Below, piece by piece: positions 16,283-23,876 of a DNA stretch of 62,287 bases. The notes beneath the pieces are model-generated. The model saw only the letters and a list, made by a program, of their open reading frames with translations. It was not told the DNA's origin and made no database searches. Every line of letters begins with the position of its first letter. The stretch's first letter is position 1. The position numbers and the translations under genes were made by a program. This DNA is from Mordavella massiliensis. GTDB taxonomy: Bacteria; Bacillota; Clostridia; Lachnospirales; Lachnospiraceae. Where the stretch lies: assembly GCF_016902415.1 (NCBI RefSeq), contig NZ_JACJLV010000014.1:1-62287 (forward strand). Direction: 5' to 3'.

Positions 16283-16834
16283 TTAAACTGTCATAACCTC
16301 TTTTGTCTTCACTTCAACAGCCCCGTCTATCTTTTTGATATACTTATCTGTCATCTTCTGAAGATCATCTTCCAGGTCCTTGATCTCATCCTCGGAAATA
16401 TCGCTTCCTTTTAATTTCTTAAAAGTATCATTTCCGTCTCTGCGGATGTTGCGGATCGCAACTTTTGCCGCCTCTCCCTTTTTCTTTACATCCTTGGCCA
16501 ACTCTTTTCTGCGTTCCTCGGTAAGTTCCGGGAAGATCAGACGGATAGAAGATCCATCATTGGTCGGATTGATGCCAAGATCAGAAGTCTGGATCGCCTT
16601 TGTGATCTCTTTGATCATGCTCTTTTCCCATGGCTGGATCTGGATCATCCGCGGTTCCGGAACCGATACGTTTGCAACCTGCTGCAGCGGTGTCGGCGTT
16701 CCATAATATTCTACCATGATCTTATTCAGGACATTGGGATTGGCGCGCCCTGCACGGATACCTGCAAGTTCTGCATCCAGGCTGTCCATGGTCTTTTCCA
16801 TCTTGCTCTGATATTTTTCCAGTTTTTCGTTCAT
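16283..16834 (-). CDS. frr: Ribosome recycling factor
   Basis: A 183-residue RRF, which with EF-G splits post-termination ribosomes. The typical GIRAGRANPNVLNKIMVEYYG block is at about 25-46, with the hinge domain VSVPEPRMIQIQPWEKSMI following, and the closing helix KYIKKIDGAVEVKTKEVMTV. Normal length and no defect. It follows pyrH by 22 bases. Confidence 0.97.
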   Translation of the reverse strand: MNEKLEKYQSKMEKTMDSLDAELAGIRAGRANPNVLNKIMVEYYGTPTPLQQVANVSVPEPRMIQIQPWEKSMIKEITKAIQTSDLGINPTNDGSSIRLIFPELTEERRKELAKDVKKKGEAAKVAIRNIRRDGNDTFKKLKGSDISEDEIKDLEDDLQKMTDKYIKKIDGAVEVKTKEVMTV

Positions 16835-16856
16835 ATGCTTGTTCCTCCCTTTATTC

Positions 16857-17552
16857 CTATACAGTCACCTTTGTTCCTGTAAATGTTCCTGACATGGTAT
16901 TTACGATGCTGTTCTCTTCGTTCAGTCCAAATACCAGCATCGGCATTTTATTTTCCAGGCACATGATGGACGCCGTCAGATCCACTGCCATCAGCTTCCG
17001 GTCAATGATCTCCTGGATAGATATCTCGTCAAATTTTTTCGCCTCCGGATTTACCTTGGGATCGCTGTCATAAATACCGTCGATCGCCTTTGCCAGCAGC
17101 ATGGCGTCCGCCTCGATCTCGATCGCCCGCAGTACCGCGCCTGTATCTGTAGAAAAGTACGGATGCCCGGTCCCGCCTGCAAAGAAGATCACTTTCCCTT
17201 CCTCAAGGGCTGCCACTGCGGCATCTTTGGAAAATAACGTGGTAAATGCTCCGCAGACAAAAGGTGTGAACACTTCCGTCTTCATCCCCACATGACGGAA
17301 AATGTCTGACACATAGATGCAGTTCATCACAGTCGCCAGCATGCCAATCTGATCTGCCTTCACCCGGTCGATCGTCTCGCTGGTCCGGCCCCGCCAGAAG
17401 TTGCCTCCTCCTGTAACGATCGCCACCTGGATCCCGTCGTCCACCAGCTTCTTTACCTGGCGCGCAACGCCCAGACAGGTCTCTTCATCAAACCCTGTCT
17501 TCTTTTCGCCTGCAAGTGCTTCTCCGCTGAGTTTTAACAACACTCTCTTCAT
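16857..17552 (-). CDS. pyrH: UMP kinase
   Basis: A 231-residue uridylate kinase of the amino-acid kinase fold that phosphorylates UMP to UDP with ATP. KLSGEALAG (7-15) is the ATP loop, GGGNFWRGR (about 47-55) the phosphate-binding loop and GGTGHPYFSTDTGAVLRA (about 126-143) the UMP region. A likely own promoter is present on the minus strand: -10 TATACT at 17606-17611 with a weak -35 TTCCCT 17 bases upstream, as would be needed since rpsB-tsf is 10 kb away. Confidence 0.97.
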   Translation of the reverse strand: MKRVLLKLSGEALAGEKKTGFDEETCLGVARQVKKLVDDGIQVAIVTGGGNFWRGRTSETIDRVKADQIGMLATVMNCIYVSDIFRHVGMKTEVFTPFVCGAFTTLFSKDAAVAALEEGKVIFFAGGTGHPYFSTDTGAVLRAIEIEADAMLLAKAIDGIYDSDPKVNPEAKKFDEISIQEIIDRKLMAVDLTASIMCLENKMPMLVFGLNEENSIVNTMSGTFTGTKVTV

Positions 17553-17635
17553 AGTAAATTATGCTCCTTACGTCTGTTTATCATGCCTTCCGCATATTTA
17601 TATAAAGTATACCATAGGATACCGGAAAAGGGAAT

Positions 17636-18502
17636 CTAAATGTTCTTCTCCCCCGGCACTCCTTTTTTCTTATTCCAGAATCCGGACACCTCGCTCACTG
17701 TCGCAACAGTCACAAATGCCCTGGGATCTGTCTCATTGATAAAATGCATCAGTTTTGCATACTCTGTCTGCGTCACGATGGTGGCAACCTCTGTCCGCTC
17801 TGTTCCTTCATAGCTTCCCCTGGTCATATAAAGCGTGGCTCCGCGCCCCAGGTGGGTATTGATGTATTTCCGGATCTCGTCATATTTTTCTGAGATCACA
17901 CACACTTTTTTCTTTCTCTGGAATCCGCCGATATATTCATCCACGACCAGACCATTTACATAGGTCACGATCAGACCCAGCACCACCGTCTTGCTGTCAT
18001 AGACAAGCGCCGCGCTCAGTACGATCAGCGCGCCGGCTACAGCAATACTCTTGCCAAGCTCCACATGGAGATATTTATTCATGATCTTTGCCACGATATC
18101 CAGACCGCCGGAAGACGCCTGCGCCTGGAAAATGATCGCCTGCCCGGCGCTCACCACGATGATCATCGCAATCGCGTCCAAAAGCACGTCTCCTGTCAGT
18201 GATTTCTGATTCGGAAAGATCACTTCACATACCCATAACAGAAACGGCTGGAGCAAAGACGCATACACAGTCTTTACGCCAAACTCTCTTCCGATCAGCA
18301 GGAATCCCGCGATCAGGCAGACGCCGTTTAAGATCAATGTCATCAAAGAAACCGATACCGGCACAAACTGTGTCAGTACCAGCGCAAGACCGCTCATACT
18401 TCCCAGTACGATATGAAGCGGAATCATGAAAAAATATACTGCGATGACCACTACGATCATCCCCACAGTGATCATCAGATAATCCTTTGCTGCTGCTTTC
18501 AT
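17636..18502 (-). CDS. YitT family membrane protein (DUF161/DUF2179)
   Basis: A 288-residue membrane protein of the YitT family. Five or six hydrophobic helices occupy residues 1-175 (with the conserved GSMSGLALVLT and QASSGGLDIVAKIMNKY segments), followed by a cytoplasmic DUF2179 domain with the GRGATLYMTRGSYEG motif near 220. The transported substrate is not established for the family. The start at 18502 follows AGGAGGAAAATTGGGG; an upstream ATG at 18535 lacks a site. It stands alone between pyrH and the nuclease pseudogene. Confidence 0.88.
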   Translation of the reverse strand: MKAAAKDYLMITVGMIVVVIAVYFFMIPLHIVLGSMSGLALVLTQFVPVSVSLMTLILNGVCLIAGFLLIGREFGVKTVYASLLQPFLLWVCEVIFPNQKSLTGDVLLDAIAMIIVVSAGQAIIFQAQASSGGLDIVAKIMNKYLHVELGKSIAVAGALIVLSAALVYDSKTVVLGLIVTYVNGLVVDEYIGGFQRKKKVCVISEKYDEIRKYINTHLGRGATLYMTRGSYEGTERTEVATIVTQTEYAKLMHFINETDPRAFVTVATVSEVSGFWNKKKGVPGEKNI

Positions 18503-18595
18503 CCCCAATTTTCCTCCTGTATGACTTATTACCATCTATATATTGTGCACGTTTTCATATACTTGTCAAGAATTCCTATTCAAGATTTGTTATAG

Positions 18596-18638
18596 AAAAA
18601 GGACACCCTAACAAGTCGCCTCAACCTATTACAGTGTC
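18596..18638 (-). terminator. Weak terminator after the nuclease pseudogene
   Basis: Minus strand: GACAC-TG-TAA pairs with TTA-GG-GTGTC around a long loop, then C and five T. Position fits the end of the remnant gene; the stem is weak. Confidence 0.35.
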
Positions 18639-18650
18639 ACTTCTTCCAAA

Positions 18651-19441
18651 TCACTCCTGCATTAATTTTCTGATCTGTTCACGCAATGCGTTATTTTCCG
18701 CTTCCTTTTTACCTAGAACATTCTCCTTTTCCTGCAAATCCGCTTTTAAACCGTCTATCTCTTCCTGCATTTCATCAATCATATACTGTACTGTGTTTCG
18801 ATCCAGTTCCTGCAATTCTTTCGAGAACATCTCCATCACCTTTTCCACATTCAGGCACAACTCATATATTTCTCTGTACATTTTTTGAAACTCCGGATAC
18901 TTTTCCATAAGTTCCGCCATTTTTTCAGGCTCGTCTGTACTAAAAAACATCAGCCATGCTTCCAGTTTATTTCTTACACCTTTATTTTGCACAATCTTCT
19001 GAAATACGTCAAGCGGAATATATACATATTCCTGAAGCAGATCCATATTAATTCCTGTGTCTGATTTTTGTGAAAAGCGATGAAGATAATTTTTTTGAAA
19101 TGAATGAAAAACCTTTGGGCTCTTCTCATATAAAACAATTGTATATACTTTCTTTATATCTCGATAACTAAAAGCTTTCCCTTTTTCCCCTTTTACACGC
19201 TTATACTGTCTTAACAGTAAATCTGCCGAATAGCAGGCGCTTCTTTGTCCAGCAAACAACTTTGTCCCAGCACCAGTGACAAAAATTCTTCTAGCCGTTC
19301 CGGAGCAGTTTCCGGATTCATAATTTCCTTAAAAACAGAATCATACAAAATCTTTATTCCTTTGGTTCCTGTGCAAAAATTCAAAAATTCCTCCTGCTGT
19401 TCATCATTCCACTGGCGAAACAAATGCAATACGTAAAACAT
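18651..19441 (-). pseudogene. Broken Rpn/PD-(D/E)XK-family nuclease ('PDDEXK transposase')
   Basis: Two frames together make an interrupted member of the Rpn-like PD-(D/E)XK family common in Lachnospiraceae. The 5' frame (19441 to about 19250) carries WNDEQQEEFLNFCTG and APERLEEFLSLVLGQ; the 3' frame (about 19259 to 18651) resumes at FAGQRSACYSADLLLRQYKR and runs to the usual coiled-coil tail. Compared with the family as I know it, about 45 residues between these blocks are missing and the frame shifts, which removes the segment that carries the catalytic Asp and Glu-x-Gln. GGACAAAG occurs twice at the junction, consistent with a deletion between short repeats. Not expected to be active. Confidence 0.75.
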
Positions 19442-19621
19442 CTGCCATATTTATCCTCCTTCTAATCTTCTTAATCGTATAATATTAGGGATTTTGCTTC
19501 GATCTGATTTGCAAGAAGCTTTTGAATAAAAAGAATCGTATGCAGTCAACCGACTGCTTTCATAGATAAAATAACTGTACCACGATATATCTATAAAAAC
19601 AATAGAAGTTTTCAAATTCGC

Positions 19622-19658
19622 TAAAAAAAGCGGAAAATCTCTCAACCGATTTTTCCGC
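19622..19658 (-). terminator. Intrinsic terminator after the TetR gene
   Basis: Minus-strand stem GCGGAAAAATC / GAGATTTTCCGC followed by seven T, 28 bases past the TetR stop. The remaining bases from 19442 to 19621 show no convincing gene. Confidence 0.85.
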
Positions 19659-19686
19659 CTTATTTTACTATCTTTCACAACGCTTT

Positions 19687-20313
19687 TCAGGAATGGGAAA
19701 GCAGCTTTTTCAAAAAAGAACAGGTCAGGTTATAAATAGAAAACCGTGGATATGCAATCTCAGCCGTTTCCATCGCTTCTTTCTGCTTTGCAGTGACTAC
19801 CGTGTATGGATAAATCCCGAACATGAACGGATAAAACGCATAAATAAAATCCGTCTGCTCTTTTTCTGTCATCTCCGGGAAAAATTTATCCAGGCACCGG
19901 GTCACAGCCTCGATCGATCTCTTATAGGCAATCTTGAATTCCACGAGGTTTTCCATGCGGCTGTTCGCTTCCATATCATAATGGTTCATAGCCATAAGCT
20001 TTAAAAGTCTTTCCCGCTTTTCCAGAGTATGGGCAACAGCTTCTGCAAATCCTTCCCCTGTAAATGTTTCATTTGTCCGGAGTAATTCTTCCAGGTCTCC
20101 GGTCCATAATTCATACTCCTGCTGGAATAGCGCCAGAAAGATTTCTTCTTTAGTCTGGAAATAATTGTAGATGGAGGTCCGCGTAAAAGATGTCTCTTTC
20201 CCGATCTCTTTGATCGTGATCTCCCGGAAACTCATGGTCTCGTAAAGTCTTGCGCATGCATGGATGATCTCTTCTTTTCTTGCGTTTGTCAGTTCCTCTG
20301 ATCCTCTGGGCAT
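19687..20313 (-). CDS. TetR family transcriptional regulator
   Basis: A 208-residue repressor-type protein. The N-terminal helix-turn-helix is clear (ITIKEIGKETSFTRTSIYNYFQTKEEIFLALF, residues about 32-63); the rest is a helical ligand-binding domain of unknown specificity. I take the ATG at 20313, ten bases after AGAGG; two earlier ATG are too close to or upstream of that site. It has its own promoter and terminator and lies directly downstream of the glycyl radical enzyme gene. A 16-bp palindrome in the leader of that operon is the best operator candidate, so it may sense hydroxyproline or a breakdown product (inference). Confidence 0.9.
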   Translation of the reverse strand: MPRGSEELTNARKEEIIHACARLYETMSFREITIKEIGKETSFTRTSIYNYFQTKEEIFLALFQQEYELWTGDLEELLRTNETFTGEGFAEAVAHTLEKRERLLKLMAMNHYDMEANSRMENLVEFKIAYKRSIEAVTRCLDKFFPEMTEKEQTDFIYAFYPFMFGIYPYTVVTAKQKEAMETAEIAYPRFSIYNLTCSFLKKLLSHS

Positions 20314-20346
20314 AATGCACATACCTCTTTCTTTTCTGATATTCCC

Positions 20347-20375
20347 AGTATAAGGCTGATCTGACACAGCGTCAA
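20347..20375 (-). promoter_or_regulatory. Promoter of the TetR gene
   Basis: Minus-strand -35 TTGACG (20370-20375), 17-base spacer, -10 TATACT (20347-20352), located after the terminator of the glycyl radical enzyme gene, so the regulator is made independently. Confidence 0.65.
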
Positions 20376-20416
20376 CCATTTCCCACTTCTTTGCATGAGG
20401 TCTCCCTGACTACAAA

Positions 20417-20448
20417 AATAAGACCGGGACTTTTTGTCCCGGTCTTAT
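20417..20448 (-). terminator. Strong terminator after the glycyl radical enzyme gene
   Basis: Minus-strand stem AAGACCGGGAC / GTCCCGGTCTT with a five-base loop, followed by a T-rich stretch. It separates the enzyme operon from the regulator gene. Confidence 0.9.
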
Positions 20449-20471
20449 CCTAACCATTCATACTATGAATC

Positions 20472-22850
20472 TTAGCCAAAAGACTGCTCTGTACGGTTAA
20501 TGATCTCATCCTGAAGCGGCTTATCCAGATTGCGGAAGAAGTCACTGTATCCGGCTACGCGGACGATCAGATCTTTGTAGTCTTCCGGATGCTTCTGTGC
20601 CTCGATCAGAGTCTGTCTGTCAACCACGTTGAACTGAATGTGGTGTCCGTCCATGGAGAAGTAGGAACGGATCAGGCTGGCCATATTGTTCAGACCTTCC
20701 TCTCCTGCTACAACGTCCGGTGTAAACTTCTGGTTCAGAAGTGTTCCGGCTGTTGCAAGATGATCCATCTTTGCACAGGATTTGATTACGGCTGTCGGTC
20801 CGTGTGTATCTGCGGATTTCTCCGGAGAAATACCCTCGGATACCGGCTTATGTGCCTTTCTTCCGTTTGCTGTTGCAAGGATCACATCGCCAAAGTATAC
20901 ATGGCAGGTGGTCGGCAGCATATCTACGCCGTACTTTCCGCCTCTCATGTTCGGACGTCCTGTGATGGTGCTTCTGTAAAGTTCAAATACTTCCTGCATG
21001 ATCTCATCTGCGTAATCATCATCATTGCCGTATTTCGGGCTCTGATCATGAACCATGCGGTAGATGGTGTCATATCCTTCGTAATCATGCTCCATGGCCT
21101 CGATCAACTCTTCCATGGTGAAGTTCTTGTGATCGTATACATTGTACTTGATCGCTGCGATACAGTCGGTAACTGTTCCGATACCTACGCCCTGGATATA
21201 GCTGGTGTTGTATCTTGCTCCGCCTGCATTGTAGTCTTTTCCGTTAGAGATACAGTCGTTTGTTACAACAGACAGGCACGGAGCCGGCATATCCTGTGCG
21301 TAAAGTTTTTCGATCACATTGTTGCCGCGGATCTTAACATCTACGAAATACTCCAGCTGTTTCTTAAAGGCTGCCCACAGCTCGTCAAATGTCTTGAAAT
21401 CTTTTGCATATCCAAGCTCAAGTCCCAGCTGTTTTCCGCTGTACTGATCAAATCCGTTAAACAGTGTCAGCTGGAAGATCTTCGGAATATTCATATATCC
21501 GGTCAGAATATATGCTTCGCTTCCCCATGCTCCGGTCTCCACACATCCGGAGGAACCGCCGCGTCTTGCATCTGCCAGGGATTTTCCTGCATTTACCAGT
21601 TCCATGATCTGTGCTTCTGTATTGTAGAATGCAGGCTGTCCCCATCCTTTTCTGGAGATCTCGCATGCTCTCTTTAAGAATTTGGCAGGTGTCTTTCTGC
21701 TGATGGTTACGTTGGAGTTCGGCTGAACAAGCTTCATTTCGTCCATGCAGTCCAGGATCAGATAGCTGACATTGTTGACACCATTCTGTCCGTCCGGTGT
21801 TACGCCTCCGGTATTGATATTTGCAAAATCTGTATAGGTTGCGCTTTCTTTCAGTGTGATTCCGACTTTTACAGGAGCCGGCTGATTGTAGAATTTTACC
21901 CACAGGCACTCCAGAAGTTCCAGAGCCTTCTCGTCATCCAGGATGCCAGCCTCAACATCTTTCTCATAATACGGATACAGATGCTGATCCAGTCTTCCCG
22001 GACTGAATGCATCCCACGGATTCAGCTCTGTGGTAACAGCCAGGTGAGTGAACCAGTATAACTGGATCGCCTGCCAGTAGGTCTGCGGTTTGTGAGCCGG
22101 CACAACTTCCAGGTTCGCTGCGATCTGTAAAAGTTCTGCCTTTCTGGTCTCGTTCTCTTCTTTTTCTGCCATCTCAAGGGCCAGTTTGTGATAACGCTCG
22201 CCAAGGATGATCACTGCATCGCAGGCGATATCCATGGCTTTGAGTTCCTCACACTTATTCAGTGCTTCCGGATCGTTGATATAATCCAGCTCATCCATGG
22301 TCTTTTTAATCTTTTCCTTATAATCCATGTATCCGGTGGTGAACACCTGCTCGCCGCCGCAGGTATGTCCGGGACCTCTCTGCTCCATGAATTCGGTAAA
22401 CATACCTGCATGGTAGCACTCCTGCCATTCCGGAGTCATTCTGGAAAGAAGTTTTTCTCTCATACTTCTTCCTGTCCAGTACGGAATGATCTCTTCTCTC
22501 TGCAGCTTGCGGTCTTCCTCTGTTGTCTTAAAGGATACCAGCTCTCTTTCGCTCATGACGATCATATCTTCTTCGCTGTGGCAGCAAAGTTCCGGGAATG
22601 TCGGGGATGCCTGCGGATCTTTTCCTTTTTCTCCCACGATCAGTTCTCCGTCTCCAAGGTACAGGGTCTTCTTGGAAAAATATTCCTTCAGTGTCATAGC
22701 ACGCATAACGGGGATGGAATATTTCCCGTCATTTGCTTTGTAAAAATCCGTCTCGATCTTTGCCCTTTCCAGATCAATGTGAACCGGTGTGTTGACACTG
22801 ATCTCTCTGAGTTTCTGAATTCTTTCATTCATACCTCTTGCTTTGCCCAT
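20472..22850 (-). CDS. hypD: HypD-like glycyl radical enzyme, trans-4-hydroxy-L-proline dehydratase
   Basis: A 792-residue glycyl radical enzyme. The thiyl Cys436 and Glu438 lie in GCVETG and the radical-bearing Gly767 in RVAGYSDFF; both are two residues from the positions I recall for Clostridioides HypD (434/436/765). Other HypD-type segments are present: MEQRGPGHT, TELNPWDAFSPGRLDQH and ESATYTDFANINTGG. HypD dehydrates trans-4-hydroxyproline to pyrroline-5-carboxylate. The usual proC neighbour is missing; the activase lies three bases upstream and a TetR gene downstream. AGGAGG is seven bases from the ATG. The class is certain; the substrate rests on remembered sequence similarity and could be another C-O or C-N lyase reaction. 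Confidence 0.8.
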   Translation of the reverse strand: MGKARGMNERIQKLREISVNTPVHIDLERAKIETDFYKANDGKYSIPVMRAMTLKEYFSKKTLYLGDGELIVGEKGKDPQASPTFPELCCHSEEDMIVMSERELVSFKTTEEDRKLQREEIIPYWTGRSMREKLLSRMTPEWQECYHAGMFTEFMEQRGPGHTCGGEQVFTTGYMDYKEKIKKTMDELDYINDPEALNKCEELKAMDIACDAVIILGERYHKLALEMAEKEENETRKAELLQIAANLEVVPAHKPQTYWQAIQLYWFTHLAVTTELNPWDAFSPGRLDQHLYPYYEKDVEAGILDDEKALELLECLWVKFYNQPAPVKVGITLKESATYTDFANINTGGVTPDGQNGVNNVSYLILDCMDEMKLVQPNSNVTISRKTPAKFLKRACEISRKGWGQPAFYNTEAQIMELVNAGKSLADARRGGSSGCVETGAWGSEAYILTGYMNIPKIFQLTLFNGFDQYSGKQLGLELGYAKDFKTFDELWAAFKKQLEYFVDVKIRGNNVIEKLYAQDMPAPCLSVVTNDCISNGKDYNAGGARYNTSYIQGVGIGTVTDCIAAIKYNVYDHKNFTMEELIEAMEHDYEGYDTIYRMVHDQSPKYGNDDDYADEIMQEVFELYRSTITGRPNMRGGKYGVDMLPTTCHVYFGDVILATANGRKAHKPVSEGISPEKSADTHGPTAVIKSCAKMDHLATAGTLLNQKFTPDVVAGEEGLNNMASLIRSYFSMDGHHIQFNVVDRQTLIEAQKHPEDYKDLIVRVAGYSDFFRNLDKPLQDEIINRTEQSFG

Positions 22851-22853
22851 TTT

Positions 22854-23762
22854 TTAACCTCCTATTTTGGTGTTCTTATAACCTGCATTGATAAAGAGCG
22901 CTGCCAGCGCCTCCATCTCCTCTTTATCCGGAGCATGCAGATCCGTTCCTTTATATTCCATATCCAGCTTCCTGTACTTTCCGCTTCCCGTATCATGATA
23001 CGGCAGCAGATTGATCTGAGCCGGATGGATATCGTGTTCCTGCAGAAACGCTATGGTTTCCTTCATATTTTCTTCGTTGCCGTTTACCTCTTTTACCGTA
23101 GGGATCCGGATATAGATCCTGGCGCCGTCTTTTGCAAGGCGGACCAGATTCTCAAGGATCAGCGCATTGTCTGTACCCATATATTTTTTATGTAACTCAG
23201 GATCCATCACCTTTACATCATAAAGAAATGTATTTACATAAGGCAGAAGTTCCTGGAACTTTTCATAGGGGACAAACCCGCAGGTATCAATGGTCAGTGT
23301 CACATCCTGACGCTTCAGTTCCTTTGCCACCGCAAGAAGATAATCCATATCCATGGACATCACTTCTCCTCCGGATAACGTAACGCCTCCGCCGGATTCC
23401 TCGTAAAACATCTGATCCTTCATCAGCTCTTTTACCAGTTCTTTTACCGTATATTCCTGTCCGATCACTTCTCTTGCACCCGTCGGACAGAATCTGGTAC
23501 ATTTGCCGCAGAATACGCAGGCCTCTGCATCCAGTATGGGCCGTCCTTCTTCCATGTGGATGGCACCGTTTGGACATACCACCGCACAGGCTCCGCACCC
23601 GGTACATTTCTCCCGGTCCACCTGCATTTCTTTTTCAAACTTCTGTGTCTCCGGATTGTGACACCACTCACATTTGAGAGGGCATCCCTTAAAAAACACG
23701 GTGGTACGGATCCCGTCTCCATCATGGATGGAAAATTTTTGGATATTTGTTATATTTTTCAT
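22854..23762 (-). CDS. Glycyl radical enzyme activase (radical SAM)
   Basis: A 302-residue radical SAM enzyme that installs the glycyl radical on the enzyme encoded three bases downstream. The S-adenosylmethionine cluster motif CPLKCEWC (CX3CX2C) is at about 27-34, directly after the conserved GDGIRTTVFFKGCP. Two ferredoxin-type clusters follow (CTGCGACAVVCP and CVFCGKCTRFCP), as in the activases of the dehydratase and decarboxylase branch rather than PFL itself. GGGAG six bases before the ATG at 23762 decides the start. It leads the operon, behind a promoter and a palindromic operator candidate. Confidence 0.93.
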   Translation of the reverse strand: MKNITNIQKFSIHDGDGIRTTVFFKGCPLKCEWCHNPETQKFEKEMQVDREKCTGCGACAVVCPNGAIHMEEGRPILDAEACVFCGKCTRFCPTGAREVIGQEYTVKELVKELMKDQMFYEESGGGVTLSGGEVMSMDMDYLLAVAKELKRQDVTLTIDTCGFVPYEKFQELLPYVNTFLYDVKVMDPELHKKYMGTDNALILENLVRLAKDGARIYIRIPTVKEVNGNEENMKETIAFLQEHDIHPAQINLLPYHDTGSGKYRKLDMEYKGTDLHAPDKEEMEALAALFINAGYKNTKIGG

Positions 23763-23800
23763 CTCGTTCTCCCGCATATCTAAACCGATTCGACTCTGGT

Positions 23801-23816
23801 TTAGACTATAGTCTAA
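23801..23816. promoter_or_regulatory. Palindromic operator candidate for the TetR regulator
   Basis: TTAGACTATAGTCTAA is a perfect 16-bp palindrome in the leader of the activase-enzyme operon, about 7-22 bases after the expected transcription start. A second, spaced inverted repeat (TAAACC at 23781 and GGTTTA at 23798) adjoins it. Binding by the neighbouring TetR protein is inferred from position and symmetry. Confidence 0.55.
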
Positions 23817-23829
23817 TCCTTATGTTTTT

Positions 23830-23858
23830 AATTTAATACAATGTTAGAAATTTGTCAA
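23830..23858 (-). promoter_or_regulatory. Promoter of the activase-HypD operon
   Basis: Minus-strand -35 TTGACA (23853-23858), 17-base spacer, -10 TAAATT (23830-23835). Confidence 0.6.
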
Positions 23859-23876
23859 TAGGGAGACGCAGTGAAT

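Noticed and set aside
19451-19678. A 75-residue open frame between the nuclease remnant and TetR
   Set aside because: Composition is unlike a real protein, there is no ribosome binding site, and it overlaps the TetR terminator.
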